From NCBI GenBank assembly GCA_905221605.1, contig CAJNDS010002367.1, positions 192,501-235,000 on the forward strand: a stretch of DNA of 42,500 nucleotides, given 5' to 3'. Shown here piece after piece: positions 1-8,646 of this stretch. Positions within the stretch are counted from its first letter, which is position 1; every line of letters starts with the position of its first letter. The notes under the pieces were generated by a model that did no database searches, had not been told where the DNA came from, and saw only the letters and a list, made by a program, of their open reading frames with translations. The DNA comes from Symbiodinium natans (Eukaryota > Sar > Dinophyceae > Suessiales > Symbiodiniaceae). A program made the position numbers and the translations under genes.

Positions 1-23
1 CAGAGAAAAAGCGCAATGAGTGC

Positions 24-920
24 ATGCCCAAGGAGGATGACAGCCTCTTCTCCCTGGTCGAGCTGGGCGCCGGGAAACCGGGCAAAGAGATGCCACCGGC
101 TCCCGAACGGAGGCAAAGGAAGCAAGCAAAGGCTGTTGAGGCCATAGCTCCGCCCAGAGGCCCAAAGAGGAAGAGCAGCGAAACCAAGACCAGCAGCAAT
201 TCGCCAGAGCTGGTCAGGGAGGCGGTGCCAGACTACATCGAGGGCCAGCCGGATCCCGCTGTGTGCGACGAAAAGAAGAGGTCTGCTAGCTTCGTTGCTG
301 ACAAGGAGCCGATATCCGCCCAAAATCGCATGAAGTTCGTCTGGACAGTTCAGCAAGAGGTGGGCGTCTTCTCGCATGACCCGAAGATGGCCGGCCCAGT
401 CGCGGCAGAGCAGCAAAGCTCGGTACGATGTGCAGTGTGCGGCCATCCGTGCCAGACGGTACGCCACACTCTCTTTCGTGTACGGTGCTATGCCCGACGC
501 ACGAAAGCCGACCCACCAGAGTTCAAGCGTCCACGCAAAATGCGTGCTGAGGAATACTACGTTGGCGCACGCTGTATGGAAGTCCTACTGGGTACTCCCT
601 CCATCCTCACAAAGAAGGTACGGCAACTTCGAGAACGACTGCAGCAAGCCCTGGAAGCGCGGGATTTTCAGTTGGAGGCTTGGGCCTTTGTTCTACGGCG
701 GCTGGAGGTGGATCAGCTGCAGCCGTTTGCTCAGCTTCTCGCTGGTGAGCTAAGACGAGTGATCCGAAGACGTGCTTCAGATGAGCAGACTGACAGAATC
801 CAAGCTCGTGCGAATCTCAAAGACCTCCAAACCTTTGAAGACCGCGAGAGACATCGTCAGTGGCGTCTGGACCAGCTGGTGCCTTGGCATGCTCCTGTAG
901 CGACATCTATATCCCCTTAG
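24..920 (+). CDS. Unknown protein, 298 aa or more; 5' end possibly outside the window
   Basis: A single frame stays open from the window edge to a TAG at 918-920. The first ATG inside is at 24, but seven sense codons precede it, so the protein or exon may begin upstream. Residues 25-65 are basic and low in complexity, with nuclear-localisation-like stretches (RRQRKQAK, PKRKSS). Cysteines at 136, 139, 143, 155 and 184 (CAVCGHPC, then RVRC and GARC) could bind a metal. Residues 195-285 are charged and look helical (KKVRQLRERLQQALEARD), suggesting a coiled coil. I do not recognise a family. Codon use and length make it a real gene or last exon. The frames on the other strand in the same place are shadows. 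A nuclear DNA- or RNA-binding role would fit the basic tracts and cysteines, but that is a guess. Confidence 0.7.
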   Translation: MPKEDDSLFSLVELGAGKPGKEMPPAPERRQRKQAKAVEAIAPPRGPKRKSSETKTSSNSPELVREAVPDYIEGQPDPAVCDEKKRSASFVADKEPISAQNRMKFVWTVQQEVGVFSHDPKMAGPVAAEQQSSVRCAVCGHPCQTVRHTLFRVRCYARRTKADPPEFKRPRKMRAEEYYVGARCMEVLLGTPSILTKKVRQLRERLQQALEARDFQLEAWAFVLRRLEVDQLQPFAQLLAGELRRVIRRRASDEQTDRIQARANLKDLQTFEDRERHRQWRLDQLVPWHAPVATSISP

Positions 921-1388
921 GAATTATTTTTCATTTTCTGTTTATATAAAGCCCAAGAGGATATTGGAAATATTGTGTTCATTAAGGTTCTAAGGGGAGT
1001 ATAGACATGCCTTGAGTGACACGGACGTGGTTAGCCGGCATCGGCATCATGTGTAGAGGGCTTTCTATGTTACGGGCTGATTCTTAGTAGGGAGTGAAGG
1101 AATGAGGTACCTATACAAACCAAAGGTTTAAATGGGGCCCTGGCCCTAATTCCCTCATTCCCTACTAAGAACCAGGGGTTATTCGGGGCGTTGAAGGGTG
1201 CCAAGTGGTAGGTCCTCAGTGTGTCGTGTCCTGCTTGAAATGGAACCATGCTCCGGTCACCTGTCCAAGCCGTGCACGTCGATTGCACGGTGCAGCGTGC
1301 GGTGTCGCAATTTCAGGCCACGCTGTTTCTTGCTCTTATAACTCCTGTAAGGCACTCTTTGCTCAGAATGAGAACCAGAGTCTCAGGT
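921..1388. other. Intergenic stretch with one hairpin repeat
   Basis: No convincing coding frame. It contains a small inverted repeat (1081-1171), described separately, and ends at a telomeric repeat block. Confidence 0.5.
1081..1171. repeat. MITE-like inverted repeat, TTCTTAGTAGGGA ends
   Basis: The left arm starts TTCTTAGTAGGGA at 1081 and the right arm ends TCCCTACTAAGAA at 1171, an exact 13-base match; inner parts of the arms (AATGAGG and CCTCATT) also pair. The ends resemble the hairpin elements at 22676-22940 and 30213-30307, which share the TAGTAGGG core. It has no coding capacity and is probably a non-autonomous element. Confidence 0.6.
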
Positions 1389-1438
1389 ACCCTAAACCCT
1401 AAACCCTAAACCCTAAACCCTAAACCCTAAACCCTAAA
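1389..1438. repeat. Interstitial telomeric repeat (CCCTAAA)n, about 7 units
   Basis: Perfect head-to-tail CCCTAAA units. It sits 38 bases upstream of the exon candidate 1477-1584 and faces an inverted (TTTAGGG) block at 1585. Confidence 0.95.
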
Positions 1439-1476
1439 TCGCCATACGGGCATCCTCGTAAGCTTCATGTTTGCAG

Positions 1477-1584
1477 CCCGAGGTGTTGAGACGCTGCAGG
1501 GCTCTGGACGAGCTGCTTCACGTAGCATCGTCTAAGCAACGTGCAGAGCTCGTCGACAAGTCTGACGAGGCAGGCTTCATCAGG
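1477..1584 (+). CDS. Exon candidate of unknown gene, enclosed by inverted telomeric repeats
   Basis: After a TTTGCAG acceptor-like site the frame reads 36 codons with a strongly protein-like composition (PEVLRRCRALDELLH, then DKSDEAGF). It ends exactly where CAGG meets GTTTAGGG, so the first telomeric unit would supply the donor GT. In this frame the repeat gives an immediate TAG, so the coding part must stop here. Both ends are in phase 0, giving a 108-base symmetric exon. A weaker frame exists on the minus strand. The product is not recognised. Neither the rest of the gene nor transcription can be shown from sequence. Confidence 0.45.
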
Positions 1585-1620
1585 GTTTAGGGTTTAGGGT
1601 TTAGGGTTTAGGGTTTAGGG
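1582..1620. repeat. Interstitial telomeric repeat (TTTAGGG)n, about 5 units
   Basis: Inverted relative to the block at 1389-1438. The two lie about 145 bases apart and could pair as a hairpin stem. Confidence 0.95.
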
Positions 1621-2636
1621 TACTGAAGCACCATAGTGAGCCCCATCGAGAGCCAGTGCCTGGACCGTCTTGGTTGGAGATGGAGAAACAGAGTCAGAGA
1701 GATTTCCTGAAAGCGTGTAACGTGTAACCGCAATGAGTCTGGAGCGAGAAGGAAGTTAACGTTCCGAATGTCATGGATGACCTCCTGAGTGACTGAGGCG
1801 GCATTTTGTGAATCTAGCGGAGCTCAGTGCAGTATTGCTGGGTGACGCAACACGGATCGTATATGCAACGCGTGACCCGTGGCCCCCCCCTTACAAGAAC
1901 CGCGCGTTAAGTCAACTTTGCGGTGCCTTGAATGATGAGTCCCTGCATTTTTTGAAGGGAGGACTGTGTGCCGAGGCATAGCCACCAAGGGCGTGTGCAC
2001 CATGGATTCCCTGCATCTCGGCATCCAAAGGGCTTGAGGGCTTGAATAAATCGCGAAGAACCTGCCGCAACTTTTACCAAAGGAAGCTTCGCGGGCGTCC
2101 TGCCGGTGCGGCAGAGGAGGTCTCCATTCTGGAGGAGAAGGCGAAGGCAGACAATTGGGTTTACGCCAGCCAGAGCTGGCACAGGCTCATCACCATTTCG
2201 CCTTCAATCCTTTGGTACGCAAAGTTCTTCTCCCCAGTTGCAAAGCGTGTGGCCATGCAGTCGTGCAAGCTGCTTGATCTGCCAGGTTTCGCGCGAAGCG
2301 CCTGTCGAGGCCTGTTTGCCAGTTGTCCCGGGTTTGACGTTTGGAGTTGGGTGCGCAATGCGGCGTTGACTCTGACAGCAAGCACAGTAGCCGAAGCACA
2401 CTCTTTGGAGCCATTGGCGGCCATCTGAGTCACCTGACACACGGGAAGCTTGAGTTTACTGTGGTCCCAGGAACCGTCACCAACCTCTCCTCAGGAGATG
2501 GGACCTCCAGGCTGCGCAGGGTACTGTAGGCCTTGGCATTGGCTTCGGATGTTTAGGCTGCTTGGGGTCTGAAAGGCGGGCCAGAAAGTTTGAGGTGCTT
2601 GGCTGCTGGGGAGAGTGTGCCTATACATACATATGA
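1621..2636. other. No firm gene; one weak plus-strand frame
   Basis: A plus-strand frame of about 128 codons (2042-2428) has partly protein-like content (EEVSILEEKAKADNW) but starts at TTG, and frames on the other strand are equally long. It may be an exon of an unknown gene or chance. Nothing else is seen. Confidence 0.25.
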
Positions 2637-2711
2637 AAAAATATATATATATATATATATTTGCATGTATGTATATATATATATATATGCTCACACCCCC
2701 CCCCCCCCCCC
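2637..2711. repeat. (TA)n microsatellites followed by poly-C
   Basis: Two (TA)n tracts separated by TTTGCATGTATG, then a run of about 18 C. Reading frames across it are low-complexity artefacts. Confidence 0.9.
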
Positions 2712-2849
2712 ATGATCCGCGTTTCTGCTTGGAAACAGATGGATCTTGGGAGGAGAGGGGGCTATGAGCTAGCGATAAGAAACGACAGGGCCGATAAATG
2801 CCTATATCATTTCAAGTCAGGCAGGTCAAGAAAACATACAAAAAATCGT

Positions 2850-3315
2850 TTTTTTTGAAAACTCGAGCCGGCTCGAATTTTCTAAAAAAACCTAAATTTC
2901 AGGATCTATGGCTCCAGCAGCCCGGTAGATCCTGAAAGTTAGGTTTTTTTGGAAAATTCGAGCCTGCTCGAGTTATCGCAACCTGGTGCTTCAAGGTCTC
3001 GAAAACTCGAGCAGGCTCGAATTTTCCAAAAAAACACCTAAATTATGTCATCTATGAGGCCTTGGGGTCACGCAGCCATGGTTTCAGCATTTTTTTTGCG
3101 AATTCGAGCCGGCTCGAGTTTTCGAGACCTGGAGCTTCAAGAATTTCCGGAAAATTCGAGCCGGCTCGAATTTTTTAAACAACATGCTGAAACCATGGCT
3201 GTGTGACCCCAAGGCCTCATAGATGACAGCATGTAGGCTTTTTTGGAAAATTCGAGCCTGCTCGAGACCTGGTGCCTCGAGAATTTTCGGAAAATCCGAG
3301 CCGGCTCGAGTTTCC
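2850..3315. repeat. Palindrome and nested hairpin cluster, TCGAGCCGGCTCGA core
   Basis: Seven copies of a 14-base core occur at 2863, 2958, 3007, 3104, 3156, 3252 and 3296. Three are the perfect palindrome TCGAGCCGGCTCGA, three have a CCTGC or GCAGG centre, and one has a changed first base. Flanking sequence is mostly GGAAAAT or its complement. Between them lie a hairpin at about 2885-2951 (CAGGATCT pairing with AGATCCTG) and a longer one at about 3030-3250 (arms near 65 bases carrying GGCCTTGGGGTCAC and its complement). A linker like ACCTGGTGCTTCAAG appears three times. There is no coding content. It may be a compound transposable element or a fold-back array. Confidence 0.85.
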
Positions 3316-4640
3316 CCTAAATCTCTTGAAATTCTGACTGCGGCAATTAATACAATTAGTAGCAGTAGTTACTGATTCTAGTTCAATTGTTAAGTTTCCT
3401 ATATATGTTAACGGCCAATATCTAAATTGTGAGAAGCTTTGTGTAATTTAGAACTTAAATTATCAATGAGGATATCTTCGGACTAAAGGTTTCCATGATA
3501 TATATATATATAGCATAGATAATTTAGTTACAGACACATACCTTCACACATACCTTCAACTTATATTTAATCAATAGTTTCAAACTGTATAAATTGTCGT
3601 TACTATTGTTCTTCTTCTTACCTTTCACCTCCTTAACCGCTTCATCTACTTCATGGTTCTCAACTAACTTTCTTATCTCTTCGCAAGCATTGTGTTTTAA
3701 TTGCTTCTCTTTCTTCGGTTCTCTATTTGTTCGTGTGTTGTTGCTTTCTTATGAAACATTCTGAACATTTTTTCGTTTATTGCATCAAACTGTTGTTAGA
3801 AGCTCTTGTTCGGTTATGGGTAGATTTCCTTTGTTTTTAACATTGCCTATATCTTCATAAGAATGATTTTTTAGAGGGTCTCATGTGGATTTTCTTTGAT
3901 GTTATACTTCCTTGATCAAACATACTAACGGGGTCTCCTGCTTCTCGTATTCTTGAATTTGTCCCAGTGTGATCTGGTCGTTGCCCTGATACAAAAGGAG
4001 AACCATAACTACGACTTCTGAACACATGACCATAATCATTGGTTATTTGTTGTCCCGATGCTGAACCTAAACTGACTTACTGAACTTATCTGCACCTTTA
4101 TATCGCTGAGCCTGTTGCGTCTTATATAAAGGAAGTTGTAAATCATCATAAACATCTCTACCGCTTTTAGTCCCAGCAATGTATAAAATAGAACCATTTT
4201 GATATATCCCGTCAGGATTCTCATACGCTAGTTTAAGTCCTTGCATATCCGTTAAGAATGTCTCTGTCTCTGCTAATTCGTCTCTAACTTCACTATGCAG
4301 TCTGCTTCTTGTGTTAGGTGCTTTATATAAAGCCCCCTCATTTCTTCTTTTATATTTATGCATTATAAAATGGTTTACAAATTATTTTTATCTGTTCAAT
4401 GAATATTGTTGAAGTTCAAGAAGGTGTATATTGAAAGCTATTATTTATAGAGTGAATAACAGAGATTAGCAAACCACGCAAAACCAAGTCCAGAAACGGA
4501 TTATGTTTGTAGATTTCTGTTGTTTGAAAGTATAGATAATGAATAGCAAGTAGCTTCAGACATGGCAAGACACCAAAAGTATCGTAAATACCGGTGTTTT
4601 TCACTTCAACGATATGTGTAAGTAAGCACAGGTGCAGAAG
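3316..4640. mobile_element. AT-rich island, probable inserted viral or element DNA
   Basis: Base composition drops sharply to clearly AT-rich sequence, unlike the GC-balanced flanks. The left border is the palindrome cluster and the right border an (AT)n/poly-G tract. It carries the broken lipase-like gene (3785-4363, minus). A further minus-strand frame at 4416-4649 is unrecognised. A motif TAAATACCGGTGTTTT at about 4586 recurs at the right end of the window. No integrase, capsid or replication protein was recognised, so the source is open. Confidence 0.5.
3785..4363 (-). pseudogene. Frame-broken lipase-like (class 3 lipase type) gene of small-virus type
   Basis: Three successive minus-strand frames carry pieces of one protein: 4363-4067 (ATG start, 98 codons), 4076-3855 and 3865-3785. 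The first contains NGSILYIAGTKSGRDVYDD followed by a lysine-rich helix-like part. The second opens with VSLGS, where a lipase nucleophile elbow (GHSLGG type) would be expected, then SRSYGSPF and GDPVSMFD. The third starts HSYED. This order (AGT-RDVYDDL, nucleophile elbow, YG-P, GDPVS-D, HSY) matches lipase-like proteins I associate with small DNA viruses and related elements; the exact family is from memory and unverified. At least two frame breaks, plus an apparent short loss just before the elbow, make it non-functional. The AT-rich base use differs from host genes, consistent with transfer. Confidence 0.5.
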
Positions 4641-4670
4641 GACAAGCACAAAGAAAATACATATGGATCA

Positions 4671-4724
4671 TGGGGGGGGGTGACCACATATATATATATA
4701 TATGTTTACGTATGTGTATTCATG

Positions 4725-4761
<37 letters not shown>

Positions 4762-4878
4762 CACAAATGCATATGCGTGTACATATACATATGCATATGC
4801 ATATGTATACGTATATGTGTATGCATATGTATGTATGTACGTATGTAGGTATGTATGTATGTATCTATACATGTATGT
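4671..4878. repeat. (AT)n and (TGTA)n microsatellite block
   Basis: Starts with a G run, then several (TA)n tracts, CATATG repeats and GTATGTATG repeats. Predicted IYIYI or MYVCMY peptides here are repeat artefacts. Confidence 0.95.
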
Positions 4879-5700
4879 CGCATAGGGCGCGTGTTGTGCC
4901 GGGTCTCATGTCCTTGGACACACGCGACGAAGGCTTCGAACCCTGGGATGGCGCCGACAGCTTGGACCTCTTGTCGTTGGAGCTACCTGGCCAGCTCAGC
5001 TCTAAACCCTGAAACCTAAGTAAACCCTCAGCTGAATTCAAAAGGGTTCGGGACGCCAGGGCCACACCTTCAAGCCAAGAAGAGCACAAAACAGGTGCCG
5101 GGAGTTGGGGTGGTAACTCAGAAATGTGGCAGGGCTCACTAGTTCATGTCCCAGAAGTGTGGCAAGGCAGAGGCGGTTGTGGGAGCACAGCTCGCAGCTC
5201 CAAGCATACGGTGGGCTAGCATGCATGTGCCTGTTGCGCGAGAGTTTGCGGGAGCAGCTTCTAGCTGAGCTTGAGCTCATCACATCGTTCTCTTTTTACC
5301 TTGGCCGGTCATTGTGATTGATGCTTAGGATTGTGTGCGGGTTTTTTTTCTCGCCAATTGGAGCTGAAACCAAGATTCTGGGGTTTGGCGAAAATAAGGG
5401 ACCCCGAGTTTAGACCTCAAATAGTAGGATTCCCTTCTCATAAGGACCCCAATAAGGCACCCCTAATTTCGGAACCCCCCCCCCCCCCCCATCTTGTTTC
5501 AGGATGGCCGGTTTTCGAAGAGCCCTTCTGAACCGTAACTTCATCGCGGACAAGGCATGTTCACATCCAGTGTGGTCCCGTGGTTTCAGTTCCAGTACAT
5601 TACATGTAGTGATTCGGGTCCGGGGCGGATGGTGACAGGGTTTATATCTTTAGGGTTTGGGGTCGTTGATGCTGGTCAAGAGCTGTCCTTGCGTGGTGGT
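4879..5700. other. Intron-like or intergenic DNA with a dispersed repeat
   Basis: A plus-strand run near 4890-5010 (MSLDTRDEGFEPWDGAD) looks protein-like but lacks clear borders. Around 5395-5490 lies a minus-strand copy of a dispersed repeat ending in poly-C: it reads ATTTCGGAACCCCC on the plus strand and is the complement of the GGGGTTTCCGAAA motif at 23540 and 25930. Otherwise nothing recognised. Confidence 0.35.
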
Positions 5701-5822
5701 CAGCTTCCTTGGCAGAACATTTTTGGCCCAGAACGCGGCAGGCTAGCTCCACATTTGCATGACAATTTTGTTGCGCCGCTCGCGAAGCGACAGTTGATTT
5801 CATCGATCGCAACTTTGAACGA

Positions 5823-6443
5823 ATGCCGGATCCAACTTCTGTTGCTTGGGGTTTGTGCGAAGCATCTGCAGATCTCACGCACGAAGTCCTTGTTGCGTCC
5901 CCGGCATTCACCGACGAGGACCCGAGCCAAACAAGGGCGTCTGCGACGGCCGGCGAGATCCAGTCAGGAAACTCCGAAAAAAACGTGGTGATGAGCGTGG
6001 ACCTGGACCAGCCGGTGGTGCTGTTAACTTTCGCCCGGCGGAACGGAGAATCTGAAGTTCTGAAGTTCAGGTCGAGACCCTTATTTTTCCGTATTGCGCG
6101 CTCCCATCCCTACACCGTCACGGACATTGCGGAAGGCCTCGGTAATTCTACATTGCAGGCAGGATGGGTGCTGACGCATGTCAATGGCGAGAAAATGTCC
6201 GTTCACTGGCACCAGGCGTCGCTTCTGCTCCGGACGGCAATCCAAGGGCTCCCGCAGACAAGTCGGAGTGATCTGAAAGAGCCAGCGCCCAGCAAAGTCA
6301 ACCAGAAGTCTGGTCGGTCTGCCTCCTCAACTAAGAGATCCAACCAGGCAGCAATCTTCATGGCTTGGGTGCCAGCAGGTTCCGTGGAACATAGCATCAT
6401 GCGCTACCAAAGTAGTTTACTCCAAACCATGCGCGCTGCATAG
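5823..6443 (+). CDS. PDZ-like domain protein, copy A (206 aa)
   Basis: ATG at 5823 and TAG at 6443 enclose an uninterrupted 206-codon frame. Residues 1-60 are an acidic leader starting MPDPTSVAWGLCEAS. Residues about 65-145 look like a PDZ fold: a beta strand (QPVVLLTFARR), a carboxylate-loop-like RPLFFRIA, then HPYTVTDIAEG and GWVLTHVNGEKM, then a helix (WHQASLLLRTAI). Residues 150-180 form a basic Ser-rich linker. The C-terminus (GSVEHSIMRYQSSLLQTMRAA) is conserved across the family and helical. PDZ domains bind C-terminal peptides, but no partner can be named. Paralogs follow at 7098 and 8647, with a distant one at 34927. The start is supported because all three tandem copies share it. No introns are visible. 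Confidence 0.85.
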   Translation: MPDPTSVAWGLCEASADLTHEVLVASPAFTDEDPSQTRASATAGEIQSGNSEKNVVMSVDLDQPVVLLTFARRNGESEVLKFRSRPLFFRIARSHPYTVTDIAEGLGNSTLQAGWVLTHVNGEKMSVHWHQASLLLRTAIQGLPQTSRSDLKEPAPSKVNQKSGRSASSTKRSNQAAIFMAWVPAGSVEHSIMRYQSSLLQTMRAA

Positions 6444-6545
6444 TAACATTGCAGCAGCAGCAGGTCAACTTAATTAGAGATTTTAGAGTCTAGAACATCC
6501 GGACAAGCCTCGTCGGGTCTTGCTGATTAGGCAATCACGTCCGGT

Positions 6546-6560
6546 GCCGCCAAAGGCGAC
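6546..6560 (+). promoter_or_regulatory. Conserved 3'-region hairpin, copy A
   Basis: GCCGCCAAAGGCGAC lies about 100 bases after the stop and is followed by AGTTTTATAT. It folds as a six-base-pair stem with an AAA loop and one C-A mismatch. The copies after genes B and C repair the mismatch in two different ways (see 7926 and 9386). Probably an RNA 3' UTR element. Confidence 0.6.
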
Positions 6561-7097
6561 AGTTTTATATAGGGCTTCAGAGGCTGGAAGCCATACGCTA
6601 CGTTGCCCTCACCTGGGCAGCAAACGCCGATCTCTTGATGGTGCTGTGCAGGAGTCGAATTCGTGCGCCACTGGAGTAGATTAGACTGTAGATGTTCATT
6701 CGCTTCGGTTGCGCGCCTATGTGTTGAAACAGCTAGCTAGCATGTGGCCAGCCGCAGATGGTCCTCCGTGTTTCAGATCCGGTACATCACATGGCGATTC
6801 GGGCCGCGATGTAATGTCACACATGTCATGTATTGCTAAACTTCTAAACGCATCCGGCGAAAGTGTCCACTAGTCTAGAGGTGTTACATGGCATCTACCC
6901 TGATGGACTTCCAGCTTGTGAGGCAGCCTCACATCTGAGGTCTGAGATATCTAACAACCCCTCCAAAGCCCCAGAAGAGGCCACCTGTACACGCAAGTAA
7001 CATCCACTGGGAGACTGCACCTCGGAATACTTTTGGCCCAGGACGCGGCAGGCTAGCTCCACACGACAATTGATTCAGAGATCGCAACTTTGAACGA
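6561..7097. other. Spacer between copies A and B
   Basis: Belongs to the tandem unit and is shared with the spacer after copy B. No coding frame is supported. The unit-B leader (TTTTGGCCCAGGACGCGG near 7030) lies at its right end. Confidence 0.6.
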
Positions 7098-7721
7098 ATG
7101 CCGGATCCAACTTCTGTTGCTTGGGGTTTGTGCGAAGCATCTGCAGATCTCACGCACGAAGTCCTTGTTGCGTCCCCGGCGTTCACCGACGAGGACCCGA
7201 GCCAAACAAGGGCGTCTGCGACGGCCGGCGAGATCCAGTCAGGAAACTCCGAAAAAAACGTGGTGATGAGCGTGGACCTGGACCAGCCGGTGGTGCTTTT
7301 AACTTTCGCCCGGCGGAACGGAGAATCTGAAGTTCTGAAGTTCACGTCGAGACCCTTATTTTTCCGTATTGCGCGCTCCCATCCCTACTCTGTCACGGAC
7401 ATTGCGGAAGGCTTCGGTAGCTCTACATTGCAGACAGGATGGGTGCTGACGCATGTCAATGGCGAGAAAATGTCCGTTAACTGGCACCAGGCGTCACTTC
7501 TGCTCCGGTCGGCAATCCAAGGGCTCCCTCAGACAAGTCGGAGTGATCTGAAAGAGCCAGCGCCCAGCAAAGTCAGTCAGAAGTTTGGTCGGTCTTTGCC
7601 CTCAGCTAAGACATCCAACCAGGCAGCAATCTTCATGGCTTGGGTGCCGCCAGCAGGTTCCGTGGAACATAGCATCATGCACTACCAAAGTAGTTTGCTC
7701 CAAACCATGCGCGCTGCATAG
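7098..7721 (+). CDS. PDZ-like domain protein, copy B (207 aa)
   Basis: Second tandem copy with the same start and stop arrangement. The first 82 residues are identical to copy A. All 14 substitutions and a one-residue insertion (VPPAG instead of VPAG) lie after that, in the PDZ-like part and linker. Key segments are kept: RPLFFRIARSHPYSVTDI and GWVLTHVNGEKM. The strict identity of the N-terminal half against the changed C-terminal half suggests gene conversion or different constraint. A frame in +2 over the N-terminal region is a shadow. The leader before the ATG is shorter than in copy A. Function as for copy A: likely a peptide-binding adaptor, partner unknown. Confidence 0.85.
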   Translation: MPDPTSVAWGLCEASADLTHEVLVASPAFTDEDPSQTRASATAGEIQSGNSEKNVVMSVDLDQPVVLLTFARRNGESEVLKFTSRPLFFRIARSHPYSVTDIAEGFGSSTLQTGWVLTHVNGEKMSVNWHQASLLLRSAIQGLPQTSRSDLKEPAPSKVSQKFGRSLPSAKTSNQAAIFMAWVPPAGSVEHSIMHYQSSLLQTMRAA

Positions 7722-7925
7722 TAACGTTGCAGCAGCAGCAGGTCAAATTAATTAGAGATTTTGGAGTCTAGATTATCCTGGCTTTCGTAGCTTGCACACG
7801 GCCGCTCGGAGAGCGTCAGTGCAAACACTTTCCCGTCACACGCCTTGGCCTCAGCACGGGTTCAAAAAAGAATAGCCGGACAAGCCTTGTCGGGTCCTGC
7901 TGACTAGGCAATCACGCTTTCCGGT

Positions 7926-7940
7926 GCCGCCAAAGGCGGC
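7926..7940 (+). promoter_or_regulatory. Conserved 3'-region hairpin, copy B
   Basis: GCCGCCAAAGGCGGC is a perfect six-base-pair stem with an AAA loop and has the same AGTTTTATAT tail as copy A. Here the second stem pair is C-G. Confidence 0.65.
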
Positions 7941-8091
7941 AGTTTTATATAGGGCTATTACAGAGGCTGGAAGCCATACGCTACGTTGCCCTTACCCCTG
8001 GGCAGCAGACGTCGACACCCTGATGGTGCTGTGCAGGAGTAGAAATCGTGCACGCTCCAAGCCTTGAGTACACACTGGAGTACATTAGACT

Positions 8092-8191
8092 TGGGATGTT
8101 CCCCCTTGTATTAGCAGTCCCTAATCGTGATTAGAGTACCCACCAACTCTAATCCCTGTTAAGGACTGTGAGTATAAGGGGGAACATCCCA
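8092..8191. repeat. Hairpin (MITE-like) insertion inside tandem unit B
   Basis: The arms TGGGATGTTCCCCCTT (left) and AAGGGGGAACATCCCA (right) are exact complements, and the stem continues imperfectly to CAGTCC/GGACTG. The corresponding place in unit A lacks these arms. This looks like an insertion made after the duplication, or a local replacement. Confidence 0.75.
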
Positions 8192-8550
8192 GAAGTAGCT
8201 AGCATGTGGCCAGCCGCAGGTGGTCCTGCGTGTTTCAGATCGGGTACATCACATGGCGATTCGGGCCGCGATGTATTGTCACACATGTCATGTATTGCTA
8301 AACATCTAGCATCCTGGACCCAGCGAAAGTGTCCGCTGCTTTCAGACACTTAGTCTAGAGGTGTTACATGGCATTTACCCTGATGGACTTCCAGCTTGTG
8401 AGGCAGCCTCACATCTGAGGTCTCTCCAAAGCCCCAGAAGAGGCCGCCTGTACACGCAAGGCTAAAACCCAGGGGGAGACTACACCTCCTCGGCCCCTCG
8501 CAATGTTTTTGGCTCAGGACGCGGCAGGCTAGCTGTACTTTGTAACTATA

Positions 8551-8566
8551 GAGTTTTCTTTCCTCA
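8551..8566 (+). promoter_or_regulatory. Acceptor-like polypyrimidine-AG before copy C
   Basis: GAGTTTTCTTTCCTCAG is a good pyrimidine tract plus AG about 80 bases before the ATG of copy C. Dinoflagellate mRNAs receive a trans-spliced leader at such sites, so this is a plausible leader acceptor. No matching tract is obvious in copies A and B. Confidence 0.4.
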
Positions 8567-8646
8567 GCTGCCGATTTCGCAGTGGCTTGGCGTGCTCACG
8601 TGATTTGACGTGGCCACAGTTATCTTTATCGCCGCCATTTGGGAAA

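Noticed and set aside
2850-3315. CRISPR-like array of regularly spaced palindromes
   Set aside because: Spacings are irregular, spacers are related to each other and pair as hairpins, and the setting is eukaryotic.
4632-5012. Long frames over the (AT)n region on both strands (IYIYI, MYVCMY peptides)
   Set aside because: Composed almost wholly of microsatellite; only the non-repeat tail looks protein-like.
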